A stretch of 64,000 nucleotides of DNA from Chaenocephalus aceratus (GCA_023974075.1 CM043800.1:32190452-32254451); one strand, 5' to 3'; shown: positions 1-13,975, counted from the first letter of the stretch. Numbers and translations are program-made. Notes: generated by a model not told the origin, from the sequence alone.

Positions 1-2494
1 AAGAGTGGAGCAGTCAAGTGAAAGAATTCAATGTATTGCAAATGATAACCATTACCCTCTAATGTCTGTGAGTTAAAATGCTATTTGAATACTCAGAAAC
101 AGTCACTTCCATTATAAATTACCGGCATGAATGAAGGCTTCAGAGAAAGAGACACGACTCACTGTTGTTGTGATTGTTGCTTGAGAATTAGGGGTTCACT
201 GAAGGCAACACTAGCTCCTCTTAATTGGTTGAATTGTATGTGTCATTAGGGCGAGCTCAAAGAACAGTAATGCAATAAAAAGGTCTCTTGGCTCATGCTA
301 ATATACTGTAATGGAAGATATTGAAAACAAACCATCATCATCCTTATTGGATAGGTTTCTTCTAACAGCAGTTGTATAACTTTTAAAGTTGAAAATGCAA
401 ATATGTGTTGTGTCGTATGGTTTGTTTGAACTGATCCAACCATTTGTAATGTTCCTTTCCCTCACTCTTTAAAGCTATGCCATGTACATGTGGAGCTGTG
501 TGGGCTTAGCATTTGTGAGGTCCCATTATTTATTAGCATGAAGTTAAGAGCTCCCTCTTTCAGTGGAGGAGCCACTTTAGCATGCTCCAGAGGTTAGCGG
601 TCATTAATGCTAATGAAACTGCTCTCACAGCTTGGACGCTCATCAAGACCATAATTACTGCACTATGAACAAAAGAAAAAATAGAAAAATCCCCAGCTTT
701 GTGTCCTGAAAGTGTCCGGGTATCCAACAGCGTTGAGTGTGCGATGCGAGACTGACAGAGAATAGAGTGGCAGGATCTAATTGGTCCCTTTCATGATATC
801 TCCATTTTCATCCATTAATTAGCGATGTTAAGTAAAATCACAGTCTTAAATCTGAATCACCAGCGTTGGTAGGAGAGGCAATCATCTGCTTAATTGTATC
901 CTTTGCTCATCGGGTAATTTTGTTCTGTCACATCAATCTAATTTGCCTTATTGAAAATGTAGGAGCCAGTAGAAACCTGGATGGTGGCGATGCAGAAAAG
1001 TCTGCCCAGTGACAAAGAGGCCTCTTTATTAGCAGAACATCGCGACATTAGCTTCTGAGCAGGACACACCACTGGGCAACAGTCGACTCAGCTCCTTGGC
1101 ACTCAGCAGCATGTCCACGCCAATCAGGCGTGTGTCCCAGGAAAATCTGGGCCGAGTTTGACGGCTATCTTTGCCACGTCTGTTGAATTATCATCAACAG
1201 AGAAACACTGCATGACGCTGGTGATGCAGAACACCTACAATGTACTCAACGACTCATTATACTCTTTAATTATGATTTATTTTCTGCTCTGGCTCCACCT
1301 GCACAACAATTACATTATGTAGAACAATTCATATGCAAATATTTCTTGTAGTATCATGCATATTTAAAAAAAAAAAGTGAAGCATTGTTAAAGCAGTATC
1401 CAGTTGTCTGTGTAGTTTTGAGCATTTTTTGTTTCAGCGATCTCCTTTTTGAAAATGTCACACCTGGATCGTTTGAAATATACGTGGTTGGATTTTATTT
1501 CTAGTACTCAACTTTTTGAAGCACTGTCATAGGTGGGATTACTTATGGGATCAATGTGCCAAACGCTTTGCGATGAACTAAAAAAACTGCTTTTGAATGT
1601 CGGTTTTTTTTCAAAGGTAATCTTATATTAAGTTAATAAATGTCATATACATATACAGAATGCATTTACAGATATACCTTTGAACAGTGCTCTAAAAGCA
1701 GTTTGATTTATTCCGTTTTTATTTAATGAATAAAAGCTCAAATTAAATATCTACTTTAAAAACAATCGTGTGGTTGTTCCAACGTATTACTTACTCATGA
1801 TAAATGCATGGAACAAGACCTCTCTAGCAGATCTCAGTCAAGTTGTTCGGTTTGCGTCAGAGTTTGATTGACAGGTTTCACACCGCTCCAAAGGATCTTA
1901 ACTATCCTGGCCGACACACGTATGAAGTGAGGAAGATATACAGTCAGATCCCTATTTGAATTTAGAACAGACTTCCTTTCCCTTGGCATCGCAGTCCCTT
2001 GTTTGTGCAAGTAAGAGTTTGCTTTTACTTGAAAGCGGCAACACTGCAATGCAGATGTGTTCTTGCTCTAAAGGAATCATCTTTGAGAAAGTGTTTTGTT
2101 CACCTTCTCCTGCGGCAGGCTGAGAAATGAAGGTTGACAGACTAACTGGAGGAGAAGTTTCATCTTGGTGGCGAGAGTTTCTGTGTTTACTCTCCTCATT
2201 AGGTCCTCAATGTGAAGAGAGTAAAAACAGGTGTTATTCACTATACCTGATTTCTTTGTCATGCTTTAACATGCCTAGCAGCAGCACACTCAAATTAAAC
2301 TCTGTGCTGCAGCATTTAATGTCTTAGTAGGAATATATTACTTTGACAAATACTTTTTAGAGTTTTTATGTGGTTTTAGGAAACACTTCTTCTGATTAAT
2401 GTAATAGGATTTGCAGTTGGAGGCTATAAGAGAAGCCACAAACTGCATCAAACAGCATTAAAGTGAGATGACGCCACCAGTCACATTCAAACTT
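1..2494. other. Intronic sequence upstream of first man1c1 exon, no gene seen
   Basis: No exon of the mannosidase and no recognisable repeat was found here. The stretch about 540-1000 has many TAAT/ATTA cores (for example GGTCATTAATGCTAATGAAA near 600) and no repeat structure, so it could be conserved regulatory DNA. That is only a guess from composition. Confidence 0.4.
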
Positions 2495-3111
2495 ACGGCC
2501 CCTACACACGGCGGCGTGCGTTGCCGCTTGGCGGTGGGCGTGTCTTGAGCTTGGGGAATCAACGCGAGCAGCCCGACCAACAACCAACCACATGAATGTC
2601 CCGCCCCGGACATACAAAGCAAAGCATTCATGCTACATCCATACTGGCTAAATATACTGTCTATGCTTGCTAGCTGTCCATTCAAACGAAATACACTGGA
2701 TATAAACTCCCCAAACAAGCGAAAACCTACCAGTTCACCCACTGTCTCTGCCACCTCCCCCCATGCCTGGCTCCTCCGGTTTGTGTCCCTGTATGTTCCC
2801 TACCGCCAGGATCATTTTCTCCTCCTTTTGTTGACATATGGGAAATAACTGCGGTCTGGCTCTCCCAACATACACCCGGTTTGATTGGCTAGTGCTTGTA
2901 CTGTCAGATTTACATACGAGGGATTTGATTGGCTGACGCCTCCGTCGAGGCGGCAAAAGTAGAACATTGCTCTACTTTTGCAGCGAGCACCTCGAGAGAA
3001 GCTACGCTTTGCTCCCACAATGCAGTTCGGCGAATCGTGACATCACCCCATTCAAAGTGAATGGGCAGAAGCGTTGAAGCGGCAACGCACGCCGCCGTGT
3101 GTAGGGGCCGT
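2495..3111. mobile_element. MITE with perfect 35-bp GC-rich terminal inverted repeats
   Basis: The 35 bases at 2495-2529 (beginning ACGGCCCCTACACACGGCGG) are the exact reverse complement of 3077-3111. The 617-bp interior has no coding capacity for a transposase. Flanks read CTT on the left and TGA on the right, so no clear target-site duplication is visible and the superfamily cannot be decided; a Harbinger-like 3-bp site (TTA versus TTG) is possible. Arms with no mismatch suggest a fairly recent insertion. Confidence 0.85.
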
Positions 3112-4410
3112 TGAGTCGGAGAAATGGTCAAGGAGCAGCACAATGAAAGAAGCTGAATTTATCATAATTATCTTTGATCTTTTCTACATTGATTTATTTT
3201 AATAAATATCCCTTTGTGCTTTCAGCAAGATGACATTTAGCAATTAATTGAATGAGTTACGGTTTTCCTTTTTGTCATTACATTATAAGAGTTATGAGAT
3301 GAAAATTATGCAGCAGTATATATTTCAGTTTTCCCAAATGGGCCAATCATTTTTAAAATGTTGTATTTTGGTTATAAATGTGGTTAGGACAATGAAAAGA
3401 AACAATGCAATTGACTTTTGTGTTGGACAAATTATAGATTTAAGATGGAAAAAAGCTATTACACTCCAACCCGTTAAACAGCGAGCCTAAATCAGAGGCA
3501 AATCCAATCTGTTGTGCAGTTGTTCAATTCACCCTCTGTGCAGTTAAAATGAATTTATATTTATTCATATGTAAACCGCCTCATATGTAAACCGCCTCTC
3601 TTGACATCGTTTTTATTCTTCTGTCTTGATACCTTCCTTATGATGCGGGGATTGAATCAATTTATATCCGTTTAAGGTGAAGTTGTATTGTTTTTGTGCT
3701 TATTCTGCGCCCCGGGGCTTGCTTTTTTGTGGTTGAGTTAATGGAGATGCATAGAACAGTTGCCCCATTTGCACGGAAACAATGTATTAGCTGTTCCTGA
3801 AAAATACATAAAATGTAAAAGGCAAAAATCAACAAAACCCAGAAAGTGTCCCTGTAGGCTTGTTGTATATCTAAACACATTGTATTAGATGTTCACTGCA
3901 TTGGAATGAATGTAAGTCTTATTCAAAGCCTTCTGAGTGATTTTATTGGGCTTGTACTGGAGAGTCAAAGCCTGATTGGGAAAACCTTTGTCAGCATTAC
4001 TTGTCCTGCCTCACTGTACCTGCCGCCTGTCTTGCTGAGTGCCACTATCCCTGGTGATACATAGACCCTCTGCTCCTAATCACTGCCATCGTATTGCCAT
4101 TACTGAATGGGCCAGTCATTTCAGGGCTGGCAAGACAGCTCAGCTCGCTGCCCTGCCAGAGGCATCAGTGCTTTGTCTCCAGAAATGTCACCAGTGTGCT
4201 GACTTGAGGGATGGAGCCAGCACCTTGGTTGTACAACAGCGCTGCTTTTAGTACTGGATTTATAGAGTTACATAAAACATGACAACGTGGACACACGTAA
4301 AGTAATACTTTTCCTTTTGGTGGAGAATCTATTCGTATTCATAATCACGCCAAGATTTATATGAGAAGATTAATATCACTTTCATGCTTGTACATTAAAT
4401 ATCAAGCTGG

Positions 4411-4745
4411 AGCTAGCGCCTTGTTAGCTTAGCTTAGCATAAGGCTACACGTAAGAGGAAACAAATCCATCTACCATCACCTCTAAAACCCACTATTTAA
4501 CACTTAATTTCTCGTTTGTTTTGTTCAGTAAAAAACATATGTAAAAAGTGACGGTCTTTAAGTCATGCTAAGCTGTGCTAGCTCCTTGTTAGCTTAGCTT
4601 AGCATGAGGCTGGAAACAAGAGGTGCATGGCTCTGTGCAAAGAAAACAAATTCCCCTGCAGTCACCTCTAAAACTCACTATATAACACTTTGTTTCTCTT
4701 TTGTTTAATCCATTAAAAACGTGTACAAGTGATGGCCTTCATGCT
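4411..4745. repeat. Diverged tandem duplication, period about 166 bp
   Basis: The block containing TTGTTAGCTTAGCTTAGCAT occurs at 4421-4440 and again at 4587-4606. Both are followed by parallel text (CACCTCTAAAACYCACTATWTAACACTT, then a run ending in a TAAAAA string). The GCTAGCTTAGC-rich core resembles a dispersed fish repeat. No coding sense. Confidence 0.75.
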
Positions 4746-5191
4746 TTTGCCAAGCTAACAGACATTAACATATTTCATCCCATATTCCTTAAAAGTGTAC
4801 ACTTTTTCAAAATGTATTTTCGCCAAGAGGGTGGGATGTGAAGAAATCTAGTAACATTGTGTTGACAACATCTTATGAATATTGAGCCATATAACAATAC
4901 AATAAGTATAAACACATATATTATTTGGAGTCAAATGCTACCTTTGCATGGATGCCAGTGACTCCCACAGGATATCTCACCTATTCATCAGAGTTGAGCT
5001 AATTGCCCTCTTTGGCAACCAATTAAAACATGTTCTTATCATCCGCATTTGAGATAGCAATTTCCCTCGCAATAGGTCTCCAAGTCAAGGAGTACCAGAC
5101 TGCTTCCACCTTCACCTAGCACAAGAGGTAATAATTATGGTGACATATTTAGACACATGCAGTCATAAGCCACCATAGTTACAACATGAGA

Positions 5192-6487
5192 CAGGGCTGC
5201 CAACACTCACGCATTGAGCGCGAGAGTCACGCAATTAACCCATATCTCACGCGCTCACGCCACACTTGCCTTTCCTCACGCTAAGTTTTTGTCCAAAATA
5301 AATGTATATAAATATAAAAATAAAGTGAAGGAACAGCAAACCGAGCAGTCTACGAAATGAGACGGTCTTCTGGCTTAGTTCAGTAAAGTTGGAATGATAT
5401 TGGGAGATTCTGATTTCACCGATCAATAACTCATGAAGAAAACCTTATTCAAACACAAATTTCGTCTCCTAAGTACCGTGGTAAGGTTGACAACGAACTA
5501 CAATCACATTTTGATCCAAAAAAGCCAATACGCGCCGTCCTCCGAGCTGGACACGTTACATTGGTCTCTATCCGCAGCCGGAGAAGAAAACGAGTGCTCA
5601 GGGACCGTACGCAAAGTGCAACTCCGAAAAAAGAGAATACAATAATATTCAATCATTATTATACAGCTGATTACTACCAAACTCACTACACACATCAATA
5701 GTCTACTATGTGTGAGTTTGGAAGAATATGCTTTTGAATAATTTTGGGGAATATTTATAATGTAAATCTTCAATAACTATTTCATCATCTTAAATAACTT
5801 TACTATTATACAGTATATTTCTACCAAACTCACTATTTGCATTGTTGTTGTTAGCATCTGGTTAGCTTAACGGATAAGCTGTTTCTAAAACAAGGAGAGG
5901 GAGAGCTCTGTCCTGTCAGACTGAGAGATAACTACAGCTCAGTGAGGTAAGGGACTCTCTGTTAACTTTAGTCTAGTTATCCAGTGGGTCTCAAACGTTT
6001 TGGTCACCATTTATGAGAATAAATGAAAAACAGTGATGAAATACTATATGACAGTAAAACACGAATACAGTTTTAAAGGGGAGAAAAAGAAAATCTGTTT
6101 ACAGTTCTGTTTGTGTTGAGAGATGTATCCTTAAATTCATTTTGCTCTCAAAGTGCACCAGGTTGATGCATTTAACTTCAATATTTAAAAAAAAAATCTT
6201 CCCGGGGGAGCATGCCCCTAGAGGAGGTGAGGACCCCCCCCCCCCCCCACACTTATAAAATAGTACTTTACCTCTGCTTACACCTATATGCCATATTCTG
6301 TGAGCTGATTATCGAGCCTTCATTGTAAGAGTCACACACTGTGTATGTAGCGCCCGGTACATTAATGGGAAACCCTAGTTTGTACATGTTCAATACATTT
6401 GTAACACTGTACACATGAACGTTTCTTTTTTCGGTTCACCAAAAAAAAAATCTCACTCCAAGCTGAACTCAAATGTTGGCAGCCCTG
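5192..6487. mobile_element. hAT-like non-autonomous DNA transposon, 1.3 kb
   Basis: The left end CAGGGCTGCCAACACTCACG matches the reverse complement of the right end (CAGGGCTGCCAACATTTGAG) over the first 14 bases, then imperfectly. The 7-bp direct repeat CATGAGA lies just outside both ends (5185-5191 and 6488-6494), close to the 8-bp duplication made by hAT transposases. The interior has a poly-C run (6231-6247) and a C-rich patch but no intact transposase. Short open frames inside are not gene-like. Confidence 0.85.
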
Positions 6488-7230
6488 CATGAGATATTTC
6501 TGCCAATGTTTTGGGAAGTCAGAGGTGAATTTAAGTGCGCTCAATAGATTATTCTCAGTATAGATATATATCTGTATCTACACCATTGGGAAAAACATGA
6601 GGCCATTTTATAGTATAATTAAAATCTGCTACCTGTTACCATCCACTACTGTATGTGAATTTGTGAACATTTGAAACAGGTTCAGAGGCGTTAGAATAAG
6701 TTCCTCTTGAGCCAGTGTACTAACTCTCTTTCAATCGATACTGCCCTGCAGTTGTAAGAGACACCTCAGACAAAAAAAAGGTTTTGAGGTAACTAAACTT
6801 TGGGAAACATGATTACAGGGCTTTGACTCTCTGACCTGACTTTTGGAGACTGACCTGGCTCTTATGGTGTCTTTCGAGAGGGAATCTCCATTTCAACGGG
6901 TGTACAAAGAGAAGATTGGGAGCTATAGAGAGAGCAACTTATTCCTGCAGTCGCTTCACAGCCACACGACATCTCACAGGGTCCTCTCCTCTCTAACTCC
7001 TCCAATTGAAGTAAAACCTTGGTTCATATTAAACAAAAGTGAATCAAACTGGAGCGATTGTAAGTGAGGAATAACTTTGATTATATAGATCTATATTTCG
7101 GGCCATCCCTCTGAAATATACTGGAATTTGCGATAGCATCGATAGTGCTGATGCATTCACTTTGACGCTGTGATGTTGGTAATAAATGCTAATGCTGAAC
7201 TTGCACTACTTTGTTTGGCATCTTTTTATT

Positions 7231-7445
7231 CAATTACATTTAGCTGATGCTTTTATCCAAAGCATTTACAATAAGTGCAAATAAACCACAAACTCATATT
7301 AACTTGTGATAGTGCTGATGCATTATTTTCAAATGAGATGAACCCTTTAAGTACAACACTTTTTTGATTAGGTTTGGTTGGTCTTGATTGGCTGGCCAGG
7401 TTATAAGGGAAACAGGTGGGTTTTCAGTCTGTCAATGAGGAGTCA
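7231..7445 (+). repeat. Diverged dispersed repeat, same family as 12385-12730
   Basis: ATTTAGCTGATGCTTTTATC and CAAAGCATTTACAATAAGTG here parallel TTGAGCTGACACTTTTATCC and AAAGCGACTTACAATAAGTA at 12409-12450. A second matching patch, GTTTTCAGTCTG, appears at 7420 and at 12624. The family is common in fish genomes; I cannot name it. Confidence 0.65.
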
Positions 7446-8484
7446 TCATTATTGTATGATACTGTCACAGACTTATGAAGAAACAACACGTTCCTAAAGA
7501 AGGATAATGAAGTTAATCAGTCTGTTTTGTAGTAAGTTGTGTCACGTCATCTAGCTGCAGAACTGCCTTTGTAAAATAAGACCAATGTATATTTTAAACA
7601 CTTTCTTTAATAGTGTCTGTAGGGTTTTCTGATGACACATTTGTTTTATTTCGATAACATGGTTCTGTACTTTGGGTCAATCACACATACACAGTTTCTG
7701 GAAGTCATAAGGTGATGTCATAGGATGTCAAGGTAAGGTAATAAGAGATGCACCAAATGCATCCTTTACATAAAATGAGTGAATGACAATGGCTGTAGCT
7801 AATAAGACGATAAGAGAATTCTTATCTTTATAAAATATGATTGTGGTTGTTTCCTCCCTGCAATGTCGTTTGCTGCCTCTCAGTAAAGTACACAGTATGT
7901 ATTTGGTATTGTGTGGCATTACTACGAATAATGGACGCATTTGTACAATACACATGCTAGTACAAAAGATGTTCCTAAATATAAGTCTGGTGTTGCTGTG
8001 TAAATGTTTTTTTTTTTTTAATCAGAACTTTAAAGGTTGGTAATCTTTTCCAGACTTTTTCCAAGCAGCCATTAAGCCGCTTATTAATCAGAACAACACC
8101 ATGCACACGCATTTATTCTAAGAGTGATGTTTTTGTTTCAGTTTTCTTCACAGCTGTAATCAAAAGTGCAATCCACCACTTGCCCCCTCTGATTCTTGTG
8201 GATATAAGTCTGAAAGATGTGATGTTTATTGTTCCTGTCAATGACCCATGATCTATTTTTGTGGTACAAATACAAAACATTTCTCTGGAAACATTTTGTT
8301 ATCGTACACATGACTCATAGAAACTTCACAGCTCACATGGTATGGTATTTATTTAATTAACTGGGCTGCCCAACGGGTCTCAAAGGACCGAGTATCCCAG
8401 CTATTAAATACATTTTCTCCCATAAAAATAGTGTATTATTATGTTCTGTTAACCCCACTGTCCTTGGTATGATACGACTTTTGA

Positions 8485-8694
<210 letters not shown>

Positions 8695-11600
8695 TGACTT
8701 CCTGTGCGTGCAGAGTAGCGTCACCTTAAAATTATCTCTTACAAAAGTTCACGTTGCAGGTTTATCCAACCGTAACAATATATTTTGCCTATCAAATTAC
8801 ATACAGTTCATTGTTTGGCCCTTTAATTATTTTCAGTGGGAAATTAGCGTTTTAATGTGCTCATTGCGTTCAGAGGTTGTTTTGTTTGCTGCAGGAAACG
8901 ATAAACAAGACCCTGTTTTGACAAGCCTATAGGTTGTTGAGTATGTAAGATATCATATTAATACATTCTGATGCCATTATCTTATGCAGTGCCACACACT
9001 TGAATAACATTTCACATTTTAACAGATTTTGTTTTGGCCAGTTTTCAGTCGCCATAACATTTCTAGTTGTATGCAAATGTTAAAAGGGAGAATACACTCT
9101 GCTGCTTAAATCTATTCACTGTTTGATTCTGGGTTTGTTTTAAGCCACGATGTGCTCCTAACTACAACAACAAAGCTCGATAAAATACTCAAATATGCAG
9201 ATGATTGAAACAAATATATCGTGTTTTGTTTTTCAGTGTGGCCGAAAAATTGAAATGTGCAACAAAAAACTAACCAGATCAAAGTGTTACAAAATGAAAC
9301 CACGTTGTTATAGATTTGGGCGTTTCAGCCTTATTCGGTTTTATTTGCAGCATCTCATAATAGTTCAAATATATATTTGTTTATGTTAACTCAAAATATT
9401 TAAAATAATGAGGCTTAAGTATGAACAGCTTCAAATCTGCGAAGACTCAGGCTACACTAGAAACGGAAGGTCATTTGCTCCTATCTTTTGAAAGGCGGAG
9501 GGAACGAGAATCACTTTTCTCTGTTTGAAGAACTATCGCCGTTGTGTCCTTCAATAAAGCCGCAGTCGTTCGGGTGAAGCATGACGTGCCACTTTGTGTC
9601 AAGGCCAACGGACAGCTAGCAGTGAAGCTGAGAAACTTTATGAGTGTGAAGCGCGACCTTGCCAGAAGAGAAGTATGAATACAACCTGGCTGCATAAATA
9701 CAGGTTTAGAAATGGCCTGTGACAACCACATAGTACAAATGGTCCAGTTCATTATCAGTGCATTGTGAAGTCACTGGAGGTCAACATATCATCGTGATGA
9801 GCCTCCGCCAACATACACTGCAGTGGTGATGTTGGAAAGGTACTCTATGGAAGAGACTTAAATCTGTGCAGAAGCAGAATTAATGGAGAGAGGATCCAGT
9901 GACATATGAACACTCAAGTCGGTTTAATGGACATTGATTTGCAGGCTGAGCGAGTTGAGGGAAGAGCAGCATTAAATTGTCCTCCGCATCTGGATGAGTG
10001 AAATATGAATACATTGCTGGAGCAGAATATATTGTTGAATCCATTATTCCACATTTGTGTGTCATTAATGCCATGCAGGAAATGTTCTTCTATTTTATTC
10101 ACTGGTCCGTGGACATTTCTATATATTGCAAGGGTAATGACATTTTTTAATATGAAGGTGCGTTTCTGCGAGAGAGCAAGAGAGTGTATTATCCATAAAG
10201 TTTGCGCTTATGTCTCCCCTCGGACAAGGACTTACAGTACTGTAGTCTAGGTGAAGAAAACCTTAGAAAAAAAGAGCAGCTACCTTTAAACACCTTTCAT
10301 ATCCATTACATGTATTCATACCCGGTGTTTGATTCATTTGGTAGAGTGGAGAAGAAGTAAAACAATGCTGCCTTTTTAGCTCTGGTTCAGATTGTGTTCA
10401 CACTGAATTATTGCTAACAAACGACATGAAATACAATTCCAGACGCATTAAGTTCCGACTGAACCTTGTGTGTATTTTTTTATCTGATTTAATGTTCACA
10501 GGGGGCTTAAATAAAGGACTTAAGAGGATTAGTTGTGACTGGAGCTGGACTTCTTGTGTCATAAATAGTGACAAACTGGTTCAAACAGGAGGCTTTTTAG
10601 ACTGCAATATTACAGGGATATTTGTGTCGTTGCTATATTTTACTTATAATAAATGAACAGAGTAGGAAACAAACTCACCACGCTTCTGTGTATTGTATTA
10701 CTTATTACAGAGATCTATTTCGTGACATATCACATTCACAAGATGCGTCATTAGTAATAAAGCTTTTGAATTCAAACCGGGGTTTGATTGAGCCAAAACA
10801 GACCCAAACATGCAAACAGAGAAATACACCACTCAGTTTGAATCTAATCAAACAGATGAAAGCTCCAATAGTTCTTTGACATATTTGTTTCCTCTTGCCA
10901 CACTAAATATATTTCTGTTTTTATTATCAATGTTTCCATCCATCTCTTTTGCTCGCTAACCTTCCCTCAGATGACTGCAGTCCTTTAGCTTTGCGTTTTG
11001 ACTTTCTTACCTTTTAAAGCGCATCATCTTTCTTATGAGATGGAGCACACCGTCGCAGTTCCCTGACGGACATATCAATACCCTTTACCCCCGACGTGGT
11101 TATCCATCACAAGGCTCACTTGTGTGCTTTCTGTGAAGGGTCCCTGAGCTAGATTTATAGCCACCTGATCCCCCCACCCCCGACTCCGCTATTAGGACCT
11201 TTTTCCTCGGAGTCTGTTCATCCGAATGATAAAAGGGACAGATTGAAGGTCTGTCCCTGCTGCAGAGACTTTAATCAACCGCGATACAGTTTGGAGGAAT
11301 ATTACCAGATTGTGAATCCGGTCTGACCTGAGGACACTGGGCAGCTGGTGCCGCTGTAAATGATTACCGGGGGGGTGGGGGGGCTGATTATGGCTCCTTG
11401 CGGGTTGCAGTGTGCCGGCGAAGTGCTCGGAGCAGAAAGAGAGCAGCACCTGATCATTAATAACCTCCTGTTGTTTGTGTGCTTCCTGTTTATATGTGTT
11501 TTCTTGGGGCCCCAGTACGATCATTGTCAGTCTTTATGGAAGCCGTCCCCGGATGAAAACGTCGTGTTCAATTGGGTCTGTCAGCCGCTGCTTTTGCTGC

Positions 11601-11932
11601 TCTTCCATCATTCACCGTCACACACTCATGGCCAGGCCAAATTGCCCCACAAGAAGGGGCCATTACAGAACTGCAGGTGTTCGATGTGTGCGGCCTTCTG
11701 TGAGGAGCCCACCTGTTTGGTCATTTGTCAAAACCTGAGGGCTGCATTACCGTTTTGGTAGTTTTTTTTATGAATTGATCAATTGTTTAGTCAATTAAAA
11801 GTACACTGTTGTTTTGTTCCCGTATCAAAATGTCCTTGAAAGCATTTATCATATTATTATCTTTTTATCAACTTCATCCCATTTTTATGATATTGTTTTG
11901 TTTTTGCTAAGTAAGGTTGTTATTTTTCTTGC

Positions 11933-12092
11933 ACTGCCTGTGCTGCGTTACCTCTTTTCCCGCTCTTTCCGAACCAGAGACCAGTCTGCTCTGATTGGTT
12001 AGCTGGCCGGCTCTGTTGTGATTGGTCAACCACTTAGAGATGTCCCGCGCCTTAGCCTATTACGTACAATACGTTGGAGCTCTAGCCAATAG
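11933..12092 (+). mobile_element. Fragment related to the TTAA element at 49436-50489
   Basis: Segments such as CTGCCTGTGCTGC, CTCTGATTGGTTAGCTGGCC, GGCTCTGTTGTGATTGGTCA and CTAGCCAATAG are shared in the same order with 49545-49692. Ends are not visible, so this is a truncated or decayed copy. An 18-base poly-G run (about 12091-12108) directly follows the CCAATA motif. Confidence 0.75.
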
Positions 12093-12384
12093 GGGGGGGG
12101 GGGGGGGGTTGTCTGGGAGAGAACTCCATATGGAGAGGACGTTTTGATTTTAGCCTTTGAAGACTATTTACATGCTTACAAAATGTATACAGACTACAGG
12201 AAAGAGAACCCCCCAAAAAGCATCATGGAGCCTCTTGAGTTGTTTGCTAATTTACAAATACTTGTCAACTGTAATATACTATCCCCTTTCCCTTATAGAC
12301 CCCCCCTCATCCTCACGAACTAATTCTCCTGTGTGTTTACAGTGTCCTTGCAGGGGGTTGTGCAAAGTGCCCCTCTCTTCACCT

Positions 12385-12730
12385 CTATAGATTACATTAC
12401 TTTACATTGAGCTGACACTTTTATCCAAAGCGACTTACAATAAGTACATTCGACCAGGAAGACACAACCTTGAAGAAAACAGAATCATATAAGTACATCA
12501 GGTTTCATAGAGCCAAGCATGTCAAGTGCTACTCACCTGGCTTTAGATAAGCCAGCCCTTTATTAGTATATAAGTGCTCTGTTAGTAATTTTATTGCTCG
12601 AAGTGGAGTCGAAAGAGATGAGTTTTCAGTCTGCGCAGGAAGGTTAGTAAGCTTTCTGCTGTCCTGATGTCAATGGGGAGCTCATTCCACCATTTTGGAG
12701 CCAGGATAGCAAACCCGTGTTTTTGCTGAT
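12385..12730 (+). repeat. Dispersed fish repeat (GAGCTGACACTTTTATCCAA type)
   Basis: About 345 bp with the recognisable modules CTTTTATCCAAAGCGACTTA, GATGAGTTTTCAGTCTGCGC and GGAGCTCATTCCACCATTTT. The same opening module recurs at 7231. I recognise it as a widespread teleost interspersed repeat but cannot assign the superfamily; no long open frame. Confidence 0.65.
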
Positions 12731-12894
12731 GGGAACATGTTTGTTAGAACAGTTTATCAACTTGACCTCAATATCTCAAATGCATGCCTTGGTGCGGTCC
12801 CATGCGTGCACGTTTCATTTGTTAGTGTCCATTTATATGCATATAAATGTGTGTGTGGTGGTGAGACCTTGTTGTGTCATCCCCTTCCCTTGGC

Positions 12895-13170
12895 AAGAAC
12901 AGAGAACAGTGGAGGGAAAAAATGGAAGTGGGGGTGAATTCAATCAGCCTTGTGTGAAAATTGTGAGGCAGCGAGGCAGAGGAGAAGAAAGACGTGTGTT
13001 TCATATGCTCATCAGCAAGAAGAGAGAGGAGATGAAAGAGAGGAGAGGAGGATCAAGAGAGGTGAGGAAGAGCGAAGGAGTGTGTTCATAAGCTCATCAG
13101 AAAATATCAAAGTTGCAGGAGAAGGTGATACACGGAGGCAGAGAAGTGAGGACGAGAGAGAGAGTTTGTA
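12895..13170 (+). repeat. Purine-rich (GA-biased) tract
   Basis: The + strand is strongly purine-rich, with many GAGAGAGG, AGAAGA and GAGGAGAGG strings and few pyrimidines. It creates overlapping Arg/Glu-rich open frames that are compositional, not coding. A similar tract lies at 15190-15410. Confidence 0.7.
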
Positions 13171-13975
13171 CAAAATAAAGGAAACTAGTATTCCTATTGG
13201 GGGAAAGCGTTCTTAGAAAACAAATGTATTTCCTTTAATACTGTGATATTCACTCGTACAATATAATGAGTGTGAAAGTCCCCGTTTGGGAGATACAGAG
13301 GATGAAAGGCAAAATGTTTTAGGACGTATCTCGTGGAGAGATAAAATCATATGGACAGTTAACACAACTGTATTTCCAATACATTGACTTTAAATACAGA
13401 CATTTAAACCAATAAAAGTAAAAAAAGTTGAACAAGCTATATCAACAACATACTACTACTGGTTAGTTGATACCTTTTGTTCGGTTCATATTCATGCAAT
13501 GCACTACTGTAACTTTGTCTTCGTAGTCTTTTTTTAAAGTTGCTTTTAATATGCGATTCAACCTGATTATGGTTATTTTAGTATTGCTTGGCCTTCCAAG
13601 CCTTATTAACAATGTTTAATATGAGTGATCTCCTGTGGCATGTTTCTTGATAATGCTTTTGTTAGCTGCATGGGTGAATTAATGAAAGTGTAATATTAAC
13701 TTTCAGAGAAGTGAATAGGGTAGATATAAATATGACGATATATAAAAGTACTTTGACTTAATCACCATGTATTTTGAATAATATTATTATCGCCATTATC
13801 TGTTATACTGTTGACATGCTAGTCTGCCGGCTCTTGCCGCACCACCTCCAAACTCCAGTCTGCTTGTTCATTTGAGATAACCTTCTGTCACCTCTGTGTT
13901 CATCGTATACTGCAAATCTGTCATCAACCAGCATGGCAGTCGAACGGTTATTTTGCCAACAACTTGAATAATACA

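Noticed and set aside
11360..11761. 133-codon + strand open frame with a hydrophobic middle
   Set aside because: Overlaps open frames on both strands, has no recognisable family and no promoter or splice context. Frames of this length are expected by chance in 64 kb read six ways.
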